Part shown: piece after piece, positions 42,087 through 51,067 of the stretch
Position numbering within the stretch: position 1 is the first letter of the stretch
Layout of the letters: every line of letters begins with the position of its first letter
Assembly: GCA_018266775.1 (NCBI GenBank)
Contig: JAFDZS010000015.1
Location: 248,001-312,000 of the forward strand
DNA: 64,000 nt
Reading direction: 5' to 3'
From: Bacteroidota bacterium
GTDB taxonomy: Bacteria > Bacteroidota > Bacteroidia > Chitinophagales > Chitinophagaceae
Translations under genes and position numbers: made by a program
The notes under the pieces: model-generated
What the model saw: only the letters and a program-made list of their open reading frames with translations
The model's database searches: none
What the model was told of the DNA's origin: nothing

Positions 42087-43478
42087 ATGAAGAATTTGAG
42101 CATTTCCAGGTTAGCTCCTTTTTTGATTTTAACGGTTGTTGCTGTTGCTGCTATTTTTATCCCTTCTCTTTCTAATTTCGATGACGGAAAATTTAACGCT
42201 GCAGATATAGCATGGATCATTGTTGCCACAGCCCTTGTATTTTTAATGACGCCGGGTTTGGCCTTCTTTTATGGTGGTATGGTACACCGCAAAAATGTGA
42301 TCAGCACCATGATTAAAAGTGTGGTGGCTGCGGGTGTGGTTAGCGTACTTTGGGTAACCGTTGGGTACAGTTTATGTTTTGGTGATGATATTGGTGGTTT
42401 TATTGGCAACCCCATGACCCATTTATTTTTTAAAGGGGTGGCTTCCGGCAAACCTGTATTAGATGGGGGCCAGGTAATGACCATTCCATTATTGTTGTTT
42501 GCATTGTTTCAACTCATGTTTGCCATTATAACACCCGGTTTGGTGGTAGGTGCTGTGGCAGAACGTATCAAGTTCACTGCATATATTTTATTCATTGTTT
42601 TATTTGGATTGTTAGTGTATGCGCCACTGGCACACTGGACCTGGCATCCCAAAGGTTTTCTTTATAAATGGGGTGTATTGGATTTTGCCGGTGGTACTGT
42701 GGTTCATATCTCTGCAGGTTGTGCCGCATTGGCTGGTGCATTGGTTTTAAAAAGAAGGCAGGTACATATTGAGCAGAAAGAAATTCCGCCAGCCAATATT
42801 CCTTATGTACTGATTGGCACCGGTTTGTTATGGTTTGGCTGGTTTGGGTTCAATGCAGGTTCAGCATTAGGTGCTAATGCTTTATCAGTTTCTGCTTTTG
42901 CAACAACCAATACCGCCGCTGCTGCAGCAGGATTAAGCTGGATGTTCTTTGATGTGCTGAAAGGAAAAAAACCTTCAGTACTGGGTTTCTGTATTGGCGC
43001 CGTGGTTGGCCTGGTGGCTATTACACCTGCGGCAGGTTTTGTTGCCATTCCTCAAAGTATTTTCATTGGATTTGTTGCCGCCATTATTTCTAACGTTGCG
43101 GTATACTATAAATCAAAATCAAAACTGGATGATACACTCGATGTTTTTCCCTGCCACGGTTTAGGTGGTATGGTGGGCATGGTGCTTACCGGTGTGTTCG
43201 CAACAAAATCTGTAAACCCGGGTGGGGCAGATGGATTGCTATATGGTGGTGGTGCTTTCTTCTTAACACAATTAAAAGGATTGGCCATTGTAGTGGCGTA
43301 CAGCTTTACAGTGTCATTTGCTATTTTTAAATTCATCAATTTCATATTGCCGATTCGTGTAAGCCAGGAAGATGAATTATTAGGTTTGGATGAATCTCAG
43401 CATGATGAAAAATATACACAGGGAACGTTATTGGTACATACCGATGGTGAAATAAAAGAGACGATTATAGAACACTAG
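42087..43478 (+). CDS. amt: Ammonium transporter (Amt), first copy
   Basis: A 463-residue inner-membrane ammonium channel starting at ATG 42087. It has about eleven membrane helices and the Amt signatures FFYGGMVHRKNVISTM, DFAGGTVVHISAGCAALAGA (first pore His), GWFGFNAGSALGAN and FPCHGLGGMVGMVLTG (second pore His). The long cytoplasmic tail (LGLDESQHDEKYTQGTLLV) contains acidic residues. It differs clearly from the second Amt 1.2 kb downstream. A glnK-type PII gene, usual next to amt, is absent. Confidence 0.94.
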   Translation: MKNLSISRLAPFLILTVVAVAAIFIPSLSNFDDGKFNAADIAWIIVATALVFLMTPGLAFFYGGMVHRKNVISTMIKSVVAAGVVSVLWVTVGYSLCFGDDIGGFIGNPMTHLFFKGVASGKPVLDGGQVMTIPLLLFALFQLMFAIITPGLVVGAVAERIKFTAYILFIVLFGLLVYAPLAHWTWHPKGFLYKWGVLDFAGGTVVHISAGCAALAGALVLKRRQVHIEQKEIPPANIPYVLIGTGLLWFGWFGFNAGSALGANALSVSAFATTNTAAAAAGLSWMFFDVLKGKKPSVLGFCIGAVVGLVAITPAAGFVAIPQSIFIGFVAAIISNVAVYYKSKSKLDDTLDVFPCHGLGGMVGMVLTGVFATKSVNPGGADGLLYGGGAFFLTQLKGLAIVVAYSFTVSFAIFKFINFILPIRVSQEDELLGLDESQHDEKYTQGTLLVHTDGEIKETIIEH

Positions 43479-43487
43479 TAATAAAAA

Positions 43488-43536
43488 AGGTACAACCTTT
43501 TGATGCGCTTCTGGACAAAGTTCATCGGTTGTACCT
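43488..43536 (+). terminator. Hairpin between the first amt and the beta-barrel gene
   Basis: AGGTACAACC (43488-43497) and GGTTGTACCT (43527-43536) are exact inverse copies around a 29-base loop. No strong T-run follows, so it may be a terminator, processing site or repeat. Confidence 0.5.
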
Positions 43537-43563
43537 CTTATTTAATAATTAAAACCAATTACA

Positions 43564-44637
43564 ATGTTAAGAAAAATTTCTCTTGCAGCAATAGCTGCAT
43601 TGGTATTTCAAGCTGTAAATGCCCAGGATTCCACTAAAAGTTTAACTTTTTCAGGTTCTGTAGACGGTTACTATCGCTATAATTTTTCCGGAAAACCCAA
43701 TAATTACACCAGTTTTACCAACTCTCAAAATTCGTTTGAATTAGGTATGGCTTCGCTGAGGGCTGATGCCACTTCTTTGTCTGGTAAAGTGGGTGCTACT
43801 GTCGATTTAGGTTTTGGCCGCAGGGCAGAGGAATTTTCTTACAACGACGGTGCAACTACATCTGGTAAAAATGGTTTCTTAACCCTTTCTGCCATTAAGC
43901 AGGCTTTCGTTACTTATGCGCCATCATCTAAAGTAAAATTTACGGTGGGTAAATTTGCCACACATGTGGGTTATGAATTACTGGATGCTCCGCTGAACAG
44001 GAACTACAGTATGAGTTACATGTTCACCAACGGGCCATTCTTTCATACCGGTATAAAAACAGACATTACTGTAGGCCCGGTTGCTTTCATGGTGGGTCTT
44101 ACCAATTTCACCGATGAAACGACATCCACCACTTCTACCAAAAACTTTATTGCTCAATTCAGTGGCGGAAGTAAAAATGGTAAAATCAAATTCTATATTA
44201 ATTATTCTGGCTGGGGTGGTTCCACACTGGGACTGAATCCAACAGGATTAAAATCTTTAAACCAGGTGGACTGGGTGTTTACCGGTACAGTTAGTTCCAA
44301 ATTTAACGTAGGGTATAACGGTACCATACAATCGAGAAAACCAACAACCGGCAGCGGCGGAAGCTGGGTGGGCAATGCCATTTACCTCAACTTCGACCCA
44401 ACCGAAAAAACCGGGCTTACTTTAAGAAGTGAACTGATCTCTGACAGTAAGGTCATTTATTATGGAACAAAAAGCATTTTGGCCAACACCCTTTCTGTGA
44501 ATTGCAAAGTAGGCCCACTTACTATTATTCCTGAATTAAGGTTTGAATCAGCCAATACCAATTACTATGTAAAAAGTGATGGCAATGGTACAAAATCAAC
44601 TGCAACAGCATTGGTTGCTGCAGTGTATAAGTTCTGA
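43564..44637 (+). CDS. Outer-membrane beta-barrel protein
   Basis: A 357-residue protein with a signal peptide (about 1-20, ending AVNAQD). The rest alternates short aromatic beta-strands and turns (GSVDGYYRYNFSGKPNNYTS, VGATVDLGFGRRAEEF, KVKFTVGKFATHVGYELLD) and ends in a terminal Phe (AAVYKF), typical of outer-membrane barrels of the BBP2 type. Placed between two ammonium transporter genes, it may be a porin for small nitrogen compounds, which is inference from context only. Confidence 0.8.
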   Translation: MLRKISLAAIAALVFQAVNAQDSTKSLTFSGSVDGYYRYNFSGKPNNYTSFTNSQNSFELGMASLRADATSLSGKVGATVDLGFGRRAEEFSYNDGATTSGKNGFLTLSAIKQAFVTYAPSSKVKFTVGKFATHVGYELLDAPLNRNYSMSYMFTNGPFFHTGIKTDITVGPVAFMVGLTNFTDETTSTTSTKNFIAQFSGGSKNGKIKFYINYSGWGGSTLGLNPTGLKSLNQVDWVFTGTVSSKFNVGYNGTIQSRKPTTGSGGSWVGNAIYLNFDPTEKTGLTLRSELISDSKVIYYGTKSILANTLSVNCKVGPLTIIPELRFESANTNYYVKSDGNGTKSTATALVAAVYKF

Positions 44638-44691
44638 TATTCCACCGTTTGAAACTAACATAAAACTTTTTTATCATCAAAACCTTACATC

Positions 44692-46254
44692 ATGATGTCA
44701 ACAACTTTGGAGAAATTAAAGAAACATCGTTTTGCAGCTTACGTTGCAGTGAGTATATCACTGTTGTTGTTGCTGCTGCCATTTTTTACAATGGCACAAG
44801 ATCCTTCCGGTACAGCCACCGGTACTATTAAAGACCTTGGTATAGATACACTGGCTGCATCAAAGGATACTGTTTTAAATAAAGTGATCACTAATGTAAA
44901 CGCTATCGGTGCTGCAGATGGACATAATAAAATTGCCATCAACATTATGTGGACGCTGATTACCGGCTTTTTGGTAATGTTTATGCAGGCAGGTTTTGCA
45001 ATGGTGGAAACAGGTTTTACACAAAAGAAAAACGTGGCACATACCATGCTGATGAACTTTTTGATCTACGGTATTGGTATGCTCGGTTTCTGGATTTGTG
45101 GTTTCGCTATTATGTTTGGCGGTGCTTTGAATCCTGCTACACTCGGTGGTGCACCAGGTGTTGTTGGGCATGAAATTACAGTAAGTCTTTTTGGACATGA
45201 TTTTGGTATTTCAGGCGCTGCGGGTGCTTTCCTCAGCAGCAAATATTATGATGTAGGTGTATTTACTTTATTCCTCTTCCAGATGGTGTTTATGGATACC
45301 ACTGCCACCATTCCTACCGGTTCAATGGCAGAAAGATGGACACTGAAATCGTTTATTATTTATGGCTTCTTCATCTCTATGTTCGTGTATCCTTTGTACG
45401 GAAACTGGGTATGGGGCGGTGGATGGTTGTCTGCACTGGGTGCAAACTTCCACCTCGGTCACGGTCATGTTGACTTTGCCGGCTCTTCTGTTGTACACAT
45501 GGTGGGTGGCGTGGCTGCCCTGGCAGGTGCCAAAGTGATTGGCCCAAGGATTGGCAAGTATGGACCTAACGGAGAAGTAAACACGATACCTGGTCACAAT
45601 ATACCAATGGCTATCATCGGTACATTTATTTTGGCATTCGGTTGGTTTGGTTTCAACCCTGGTTCAACATTAGCAGGTGGTGATCTGCGGGTAAGTATTG
45701 TTGCAGTAAATACCATGCTGGCCAGTGCAGCAGGTGCATTTGCAGCATTACTGTACATGTACATCCGTGGTCAGAAAGCTGATCCGGGAATGGTGGTAAA
45801 CGGTATGCTGGCAGGCTTGGTCGCTATCACTGCTCCCTGCGCATTCGTTAACGCATTTTCTGCTGTAATCATTGGTGCAATTGCAGGTTTACTGGTAATT
45901 TTTGTATACAACTTTGTAGACAGGAAACTGAAAATTGATGACCCCGTTGGTGCTTTTGCAGTACACGGTGCTAATGGTGCATGGGGTGTATTGTCATTAG
46001 GGTTATTTGCAGATGGTACTTACGGTGATGGCTGGAACGGTGTAGCCGGAAATGTAAAAGGTTTATTTTACGGTGATGGCAGCCAGTTTGTAGCACAGCT
46101 TATAGGAACACTTACCTGCTTTGTGTTTGTATATTTTGTAATGTACTTCTTCTTTAAACTGCTGAATAAAATTGTTCCGTTAAGAAGCAAACCAGAAGAT
46201 GAAATTGCAGGCCTTGATATACCTGAAACCGGTGTTCACGGTTATGTAGACTGA
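44692..46254 (+). CDS. amt: Ammonium transporter (Amt), second copy with N-terminal extension
   Basis: A 520-residue Amt with about 80 extra N-terminal residues, including a signal-like helix (AAYVAVSISLLLLLLPFFTM) and a polar linker. The core has MWTLITGFLVMFMQAGFAMV, ETGFTQKKNVAHTMLMNFLI, DFAGSSVVHMVGGVAALAGA (first pore His), GWFGFNPGSTLAG and AVHGANGAWGVLSLGLFADG (second pore His). It belongs to a different Amt branch from the first copy. ATG 44695 is an alternative start. A hairpin follows at 46292-46328. Confidence 0.93.
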   Translation: MMSTTLEKLKKHRFAAYVAVSISLLLLLLPFFTMAQDPSGTATGTIKDLGIDTLAASKDTVLNKVITNVNAIGAADGHNKIAINIMWTLITGFLVMFMQAGFAMVETGFTQKKNVAHTMLMNFLIYGIGMLGFWICGFAIMFGGALNPATLGGAPGVVGHEITVSLFGHDFGISGAAGAFLSSKYYDVGVFTLFLFQMVFMDTTATIPTGSMAERWTLKSFIIYGFFISMFVYPLYGNWVWGGGWLSALGANFHLGHGHVDFAGSSVVHMVGGVAALAGAKVIGPRIGKYGPNGEVNTIPGHNIPMAIIGTFILAFGWFGFNPGSTLAGGDLRVSIVAVNTMLASAAGAFAALLYMYIRGQKADPGMVVNGMLAGLVAITAPCAFVNAFSAVIIGAIAGLLVIFVYNFVDRKLKIDDPVGAFAVHGANGAWGVLSLGLFADGTYGDGWNGVAGNVKGLFYGDGSQFVAQLIGTLTCFVFVYFVMYFFFKLLNKIVPLRSKPEDEIAGLDIPETGVHGYVD

Positions 46255-46291
46255 TTATATTAAACCAAAACTAAACTGCGCAGAGAGAAAA

Positions 46292-46328
46292 GGAAGGTGA
46301 AGATATTGCAAGATATCTTTCACCTTCC
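46292..46328. terminator. Hairpin between the second amt and nhaA
   Basis: GGAAGGTGAA (46292-46301) pairs with TTCACCTTCC (46319-46328), and GATAT with ATATC inside, with one bulged base. The following TTCATTAAAC is only mildly T-rich, so termination is likely but not certain. Confidence 0.6.
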
Positions 46329-46349
46329 TTCATTAAACAATGTTTCACT

Positions 46350-47561
46350 ATGAGGTTATTTTTTAACAGGCTTTTTTCACCCATACGCTATTTTATTAAT
46401 GATAGCCGTGCTGTGGGAGTGATCCTTATAGTAAGTACTGTTATATCTGTCATTCTCGCCAATTCCTCATGGGGAAATACGTATTTACATTTCTGGCATA
46501 ATGAATTCCATTTTGCTGAATCATTGCACCTGCCTGCCAATTTACTGGAATGGATCAACAATTTCGGAATGGGTATTTTCTTTTTAATGGCAGGCACTGA
46601 AATTAAAAGAGAATTGGTGGAAGGAGAACTGTCTTCATTTAAAAAAGCCGTACTGCCATTTGGCGCCGCAGTTGGCGGTATGCTGGTACCCGCATTAATC
46701 TTTACTTCTTTAAATGTTCAAACTGCACACCTCAGCGGATGGGGCATTCCTACTGCAACGGATATTGCTTTTTCTTTAGGCGTTGCATCATTGCTGGGAA
46801 AAAGAGTGCCACTCAATTTAAAAATTTTATTGATGGCACTGGCTATCATAGACGATCTTGGCGCTATTGTGGTAATTGCATTGTTTTATGGCGGCCATAT
46901 ACAATGGATCTACCTTGGCGCTGCTGCCCTCATTTTTGGTGCACTGCTGGGTTGCACTTATTTTAAAATTAAGTTTGGTATCATCAACATTATACTGGCT
47001 TTATGTTTGTGGTTTGTCATTCTGCAATCTGGTATAGAAGCCAGTATTGCCGGGGTGCTGTTCGCTTTTACTGTTCCGGTACATAAATTAGTGAGTGTTG
47101 AAAAAGCAATTCACAACTTTGTTAACTTTTTTATACTGCCGCTGTTTGCCATTGCCAACACTGCATTGTTCTTACCCGGAAATTTTGGTGACGCATTAGG
47201 CTCCACCGTTAGTATGGGTATTATGGCCGGCCTGGTGATAGGTAAACCGCTTGGAATATTTATTGCCTGCTACATTTTGGTGTCAACTGGTTTTGCACAA
47301 TTGCCCACCAATATAAAATGGAAACAGGTGCTGGGTATGGGAACTTTGGCCGGCATTGGATTTACTATGTCCATCTTTACCACCATGCTTGCTTATACCG
47401 ATGAGAGCGTAAGGGATATTGCGAAGGTTGCGATATTACTGAGCGTGTCATTATCAGCAATTCTCAGCATGGGGTATTTTAATTTTATCGGTTTTGAATC
47501 TATTAAAAATACTAAAGAGTTAAAACGTCATCAACCGGATCTTCACCTGCATCCTGCCTGA
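46350..47561 (+). CDS. nhaA: Na+/H+ antiporter NhaA
   Basis: Inner-membrane antiporter exchanging Na+ for H+, for pH and sodium homeostasis. The 403-residue protein has about eleven helices and the family motifs NNFGMGIFFLMAGTEIKREL, WGIPTATDIAFSLGV, the transport aspartate pair in ALAIIDDLGAIVVIALFY, and GTLAGIGFTMSIFTTML. Length is typical. It stands alone, bounded by a hairpin upstream and a strong terminator downstream. Confidence 0.96.
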   Translation: MRLFFNRLFSPIRYFINDSRAVGVILIVSTVISVILANSSWGNTYLHFWHNEFHFAESLHLPANLLEWINNFGMGIFFLMAGTEIKRELVEGELSSFKKAVLPFGAAVGGMLVPALIFTSLNVQTAHLSGWGIPTATDIAFSLGVASLLGKRVPLNLKILLMALAIIDDLGAIVVIALFYGGHIQWIYLGAAALIFGALLGCTYFKIKFGIINIILALCLWFVILQSGIEASIAGVLFAFTVPVHKLVSVEKAIHNFVNFFILPLFAIANTALFLPGNFGDALGSTVSMGIMAGLVIGKPLGIFIACYILVSTGFAQLPTNIKWKQVLGMGTLAGIGFTMSIFTTMLAYTDESVRDIAKVAILLSVSLSAILSMGYFNFIGFESIKNTKELKRHQPDLHLHPA

Positions 47562-47603
47562 TGATGTATTGATACCTTTTTTTCATATGGCAAGCAATCG
47601 TTA

Positions 47604-47640
47604 AGGCCCTTTATTTCAATAAAGGGCCTCTATTTTTTTT
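47604..47640 (+). terminator. Rho-independent terminator after nhaA
   Basis: AGGCCCTTTATT (47604-47615) pairs with AATAAAGGGCCT (47618-47629), a 12-bp perfect stem, followed by CTA and eight T. Confidence 0.9.
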
Positions 47641-47703
47641 GGAGGTGCAGTGTCTGCTCACTTACTATAAAAAGGGAAATGTAACCTGGAATTTTTAAAC
47701 CCG

Positions 47704-48060
47704 TTAAGTGGTGGCTTTTTCTGGTTTATTATGTACCGTGATCCTGTTTACCACTTCAAGATCTTCTTTGGAAAGTGATTCCCACCATTCATCATTCACA
47801 TCACTCAGGCGGTACTCCGTGTCAATATCATAATCCCCATTTTTATCAATCTGGTAAAAACAATTGTTGAGTGTATCCAGAACGCTGTTCACCGATTTTA
47901 ATTCCACAAACAATAAACGGCTGACAATTTTTTTCGCAGTTTTGTGCTCCAGCATTTCAACACGCTGCTGTAAGTCGGTGATCTTATCATCTTTTCTGGC
48001 CAGCAGGTAACAGGCAAAAAACAAAGCGAGTATACATACTACAATAAGTGCTTGAGTCAT
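47704..48060 (-). CDS. Membrane-anchored coiled-coil protein, unknown function
   Basis: A 118-residue protein from ATG 48060 (MTQALIVVCILALFFACYLL), an N-terminal anchor helix followed by a charged heptad-like stretch (DDKITDLQQRVEMLEHK) and an acidic C-terminal part (DKNGDYDIDTEYRLSDVNDE). The frame is open further upstream to 48141 but those residues look non-coding. No family recognised. It is preceded by the ppc gene on the same strand, with 154 bp between. Confidence 0.5.
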   Translation of the reverse strand: MTQALIVVCILALFFACYLLARKDDKITDLQQRVEMLEHKTAKKIVSRLLFVELKSVNSVLDTLNNCFYQIDKNGDYDIDTEYRLSDVNDEWWESLSKEDLEVVNRITVHNKPEKATT

Positions 48061-48214
48061 CTGCAGTGCGGGATTTTGTGAGAGAAAAAATCTATTGTAA
48101 ATATACGCTTTTCCGAGAGGAAAACCGGTAAATGGCCACACTATTTCTTAAAAAAAAATGCTGCTCCAAAAGAAGCAGCGGAAACATCATACAGCATATA
48201 AGTTGTGTAAGCTT

Positions 48215-50776
48215 TTATGCAGAATTTCTACCGGCATTAATGATACCAAACGATGAACGGATGACCAGTTTTTCAAATGTTTCTTTTAACGGCGTACTCA
48301 CCAGTTGCTCATCCATTTCACGCATTTTCTGAATGGCATATTGTTGAATGGTCACTAACGGCATCACAATTTTTTCCCGCATGGCAATCGACATACTGTC
48401 AACCGGGTAATTGCTCATCAGGTCTGTACTATTACTGAGTTGCAGCACATATCTTTTTGTGAGTTCATACTCATGGTAAATTTTATTCCATATCTCACCA
48501 TATTTTTTATCATCACTTAAATATTCAGTAAGTGGAAAAAAACATTTTTTCATGGCCATTTCACAGTTATCCATTAACGTTCTGAAGTATAGGGAATTGG
48601 AATAAAGTTCTTTGATCTTTGAAAATTTCCCTTCTTTTTCCAATGCTGCCAAAGCTGTTCCCACACCATAATAACCGGTAACATTTTGTTTTAACTGCGA
48701 CCATGCACCAACGAAAGGTATAGCCCGGAGATCTTTCAACGTTAGTTTATTGCCTTTATTTCTTTTAGTGGGTCTGCTGGCAATATTGGTTTCACTGTAA
48801 AATTTAAGCGGGCTGATATGCGTCAGATAATCCATGAAGTCCGGATGGTTCTTCAATTCATTGTATGATTCAAAACTTATTTGCGCCAGTTGCACCAGCA
48901 ATTCTTCCTCTGCACCCTGCAGCGTAGTGGCTTTGGTGCTGAATATGTCGTTACTGATACCTGCATTGATCAGTTGTTCAATATTAAATTGTGCAGAATC
49001 AATAGTGCCAAAATTGGAGCTCACCGTTTGTCCCTGTATCGTAAGCTGAATTTCTTTGTTGCTGATATTTTTTCCCATACTGGCGTAGAACTGGTGCGTT
49101 TTACCACCACCCCTGGCTGGCGGGCCTCCGCGGCCATCAAAGAACACTACATCAATATGATAAGCTTTTGAAATTTTGGTGAGCGCTTCCTTCGCTTTAT
49201 AAATACTGAAATTGGCCATCAGGTAACCACCATCTTTAGTACCGTCGCTAAAACCCAGCATGATGGTTTGTTTATTGCCACGCCGCTGTAAATGTTTTTT
49301 GTAAGCAGGTGTGGTATACAGTACCTGCATAATGTCCGATGCATGTTTTAAATCATCAATAGTCTCAAATAGCGGTACAATATCCACATTCAATGCATCG
49401 TGCTTCCATCCGCAACTAAGGAACAAACCAAAAACCTCCAGTACATTTAAAGCGCTGTTGCACTGGCTGATGATATACCTGTTACAGCCAGATTCTCCAT
49501 TCAGCTGCTGAATTTTTTTGATACCGTATAAATTGGTTACCGTATCCTGAACTAAGGAGTCGGCATAATTTTTCTCAGCAATTACTTCGGGGGCGTTTAC
49601 GCAAAAAGCCATTTTTTGTTCAGTGTTTAATTGCGCATAATCATCGCCGTGAACAGCTTCCAGTACACTGTTATGCACGCTGCTTTCCTGCCTGATATCC
49701 AGCGAAGCAAAATGCAGCCCGAACACATTCACTTTATTGATGAGGTTGGTGATGAGGTGCAGGAAGAGCCCGTTGTGCTGGTAAATGATGATCTCTTTTA
49801 TTTTATGGAGTTCGTCTAGTATATATTCTTTGGTAATATCTGTTTGATAACCGGGGATGAAAATATTGTCATACAACTGTTTCTCTAACCCGTTCAATAT
49901 CACATCAACTCCTTTAAAAGTGAGCCTGCGCTTGATTTTCCTGATATCCAGATAATAGCATTTTATAATGCCGCCCCGCAAAGCCTGGGCTACTTTTAGT
50001 GTAATGTCTGCCGTTACAAAAGGGTTCCCATCCCTGTCGCCGCCAGGCCAAAAGCCCATATTGATGATGGGTTTATTGGCAGAAAGTGCATCATCGAACT
50101 GGTTTTTCATGAATGAAACGATGCGGCCTGCTGCAGGATAAAATACATTTTCCAGGTACCAAATTAAACTGATGGCTTCATCATAAGGCGTTGGCCGTTG
50201 CTTTTGCAAAAAAGGTGTTTTGCCCAACTGCTGCAGGTAGATATTTATTTTAGCTGTATCATTATCTGCCAGTGCTTTGGATAAATCATTGATGATACCC
50301 AAAACCGGACCGGGATAAAATTGGGTGGGGTGTGCCGTCAGCACCAGGTGCACAGAAAAATCCTGTAATTTTTTTTCCAGCTCTTTGTCTTTATTATTTT
50401 TCACCACATCAAGTTCCAGTTGCCTTAGTGTACCGGCACCTGACATATCCCTTACAGAAGTAAATGCCGCATCTTCCAATGCATCAAACAGCACTACCTG
50501 CCGTTCAACATACTGCACAAAACGAAACAGCACGTCCAGTTTGTCCTTATCGTTTTTAACCGTGGTGTTTTTTTGAAAAAAGTCCTCAATAATATCAGCA
50601 GGGTTCATTTTCTTTTTATACCCCTCATCGCAATTGTTCAGTAAAACAGATAAAAGAATGCCCGTTTTTTCAATACGGTGAAACGGGAGAGAAGAAAAAA
50701 GGCTGTTATACAGTTGAAATTTGATGCCAACGTTGTTATTAAACTGGTGCAGCCCCCGGGAACTGTGATGATCCAT
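48215..50776 (-). CDS. ppc: Phosphoenolpyruvate carboxylase
   Basis: Carboxylates PEP to oxaloacetate, feeding aspartate-family synthesis. The 853-residue protein has the family motifs in order: VLTAHPTQFYPG (the usual residue after TAHPT is Glu), WPGGDRDGNPFVT, LHFASLDIRQESSVH, MLGFSDGTKDGGYL and FFDGRGGPPARGGGKTHQF, with the C-terminus GIINAGRNSA in place of the common NTG end. Catalytic His and the glycine-rich Arg loop are present. The variants fit the divergent Bacteroidota PEPC branch as I know it. It is divergent from the thr operon, a meaningful pairing since oxaloacetate is the precursor of aspartate. Confidence 0.92.
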   Translation of the reverse strand: MDHHSSRGLHQFNNNVGIKFQLYNSLFSSLPFHRIEKTGILLSVLLNNCDEGYKKKMNPADIIEDFFQKNTTVKNDKDKLDVLFRFVQYVERQVVLFDALEDAAFTSVRDMSGAGTLRQLELDVVKNNKDKELEKKLQDFSVHLVLTAHPTQFYPGPVLGIINDLSKALADNDTAKINIYLQQLGKTPFLQKQRPTPYDEAISLIWYLENVFYPAAGRIVSFMKNQFDDALSANKPIINMGFWPGGDRDGNPFVTADITLKVAQALRGGIIKCYYLDIRKIKRRLTFKGVDVILNGLEKQLYDNIFIPGYQTDITKEYILDELHKIKEIIIYQHNGLFLHLITNLINKVNVFGLHFASLDIRQESSVHNSVLEAVHGDDYAQLNTEQKMAFCVNAPEVIAEKNYADSLVQDTVTNLYGIKKIQQLNGESGCNRYIISQCNSALNVLEVFGLFLSCGWKHDALNVDIVPLFETIDDLKHASDIMQVLYTTPAYKKHLQRRGNKQTIMLGFSDGTKDGGYLMANFSIYKAKEALTKISKAYHIDVVFFDGRGGPPARGGGKTHQFYASMGKNISNKEIQLTIQGQTVSSNFGTIDSAQFNIEQLINAGISNDIFSTKATTLQGAEEELLVQLAQISFESYNELKNHPDFMDYLTHISPLKFYSETNIASRPTKRNKGNKLTLKDLRAIPFVGAWSQLKQNVTGYYGVGTALAALEKEGKFSKIKELYSNSLYFRTLMDNCEMAMKKCFFPLTEYLSDDKKYGEIWNKIYHEYELTKRYVLQLSNSTDLMSNYPVDSMSIAMREKIVMPLVTIQQYAIQKMREMDEQLVSTPLKETFEKLVIRSSFGIINAGRNSA

Positions 50777-50846
50777 TGTATTTCTATATTAAATTTCAAA
50801 AAAGTGTTCAAAAAAGCTGCAATCGGTTAACAAAGATGAAAAATGT

Positions 50847-50879
50847 TTTGATATTATCCAATCTTTTTTTATATCTTTG
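50847..50879 (+). promoter_or_regulatory. Promoter of the thr operon
   Basis: TTTG (50847-50850) and TATCTTTG (50872-50879) are 21 bases apart, an exact TAnnTTTG -7 element. The leader peptide ATG follows at 50892. Confidence 0.72.
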
Positions 50880-50891
50880 CAATCCATTCAG

Positions 50892-50981
50892 ATGGCATAC
50901 AGTAAATCACATATTGCTTCTCTTTCAAAGATAGGGTATCCAGCCTTTGGTACTACCATTATTACCACAACAATCCGCTAA
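50892..50981 (+). CDS. thr operon leader peptide
   Basis: A 29-codon frame from ATG 50892 to TAA 50979-50981. Its last nine sense codons read TTIITTTIR, five Thr and three Ile, resembling in design the E. coli thrL peptide, where Thr and Ile codons control attenuation of thrABC. It lies 12 bases after a good promoter and 86 bases before thrA. The stop codon sits in the loop of a hairpin AATCCGC-TAA-GCGGATT (50972-50988). Composition and position make a regulatory role very likely. Confidence 0.82.
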   Translation: MAYSKSHIASLSKIGYPAFGTTIITTTIR

Positions 50982-50988
50982 GCGGATT
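50972..50988 (+). promoter_or_regulatory. Leader hairpin overlapping the thr leader stop codon
   Basis: AATCCGC (50972-50978) and GCGGATT (50982-50988) form a 7-bp stem with the stop codon TAA as loop. No long T-run follows; a second weak stem GATTT/AAATC (about 51022-51039) precedes a T-rich stretch. Which structure terminates transcription is unclear from sequence. Confidence 0.6.
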
Positions 50989-51067
50989 GAACATTTTCAT
51001 ATTATCCCCTGGGCTTCGGCTGATTTACAAAAGCAAATCTATTTTCTATTATTATAAACATCAAACC

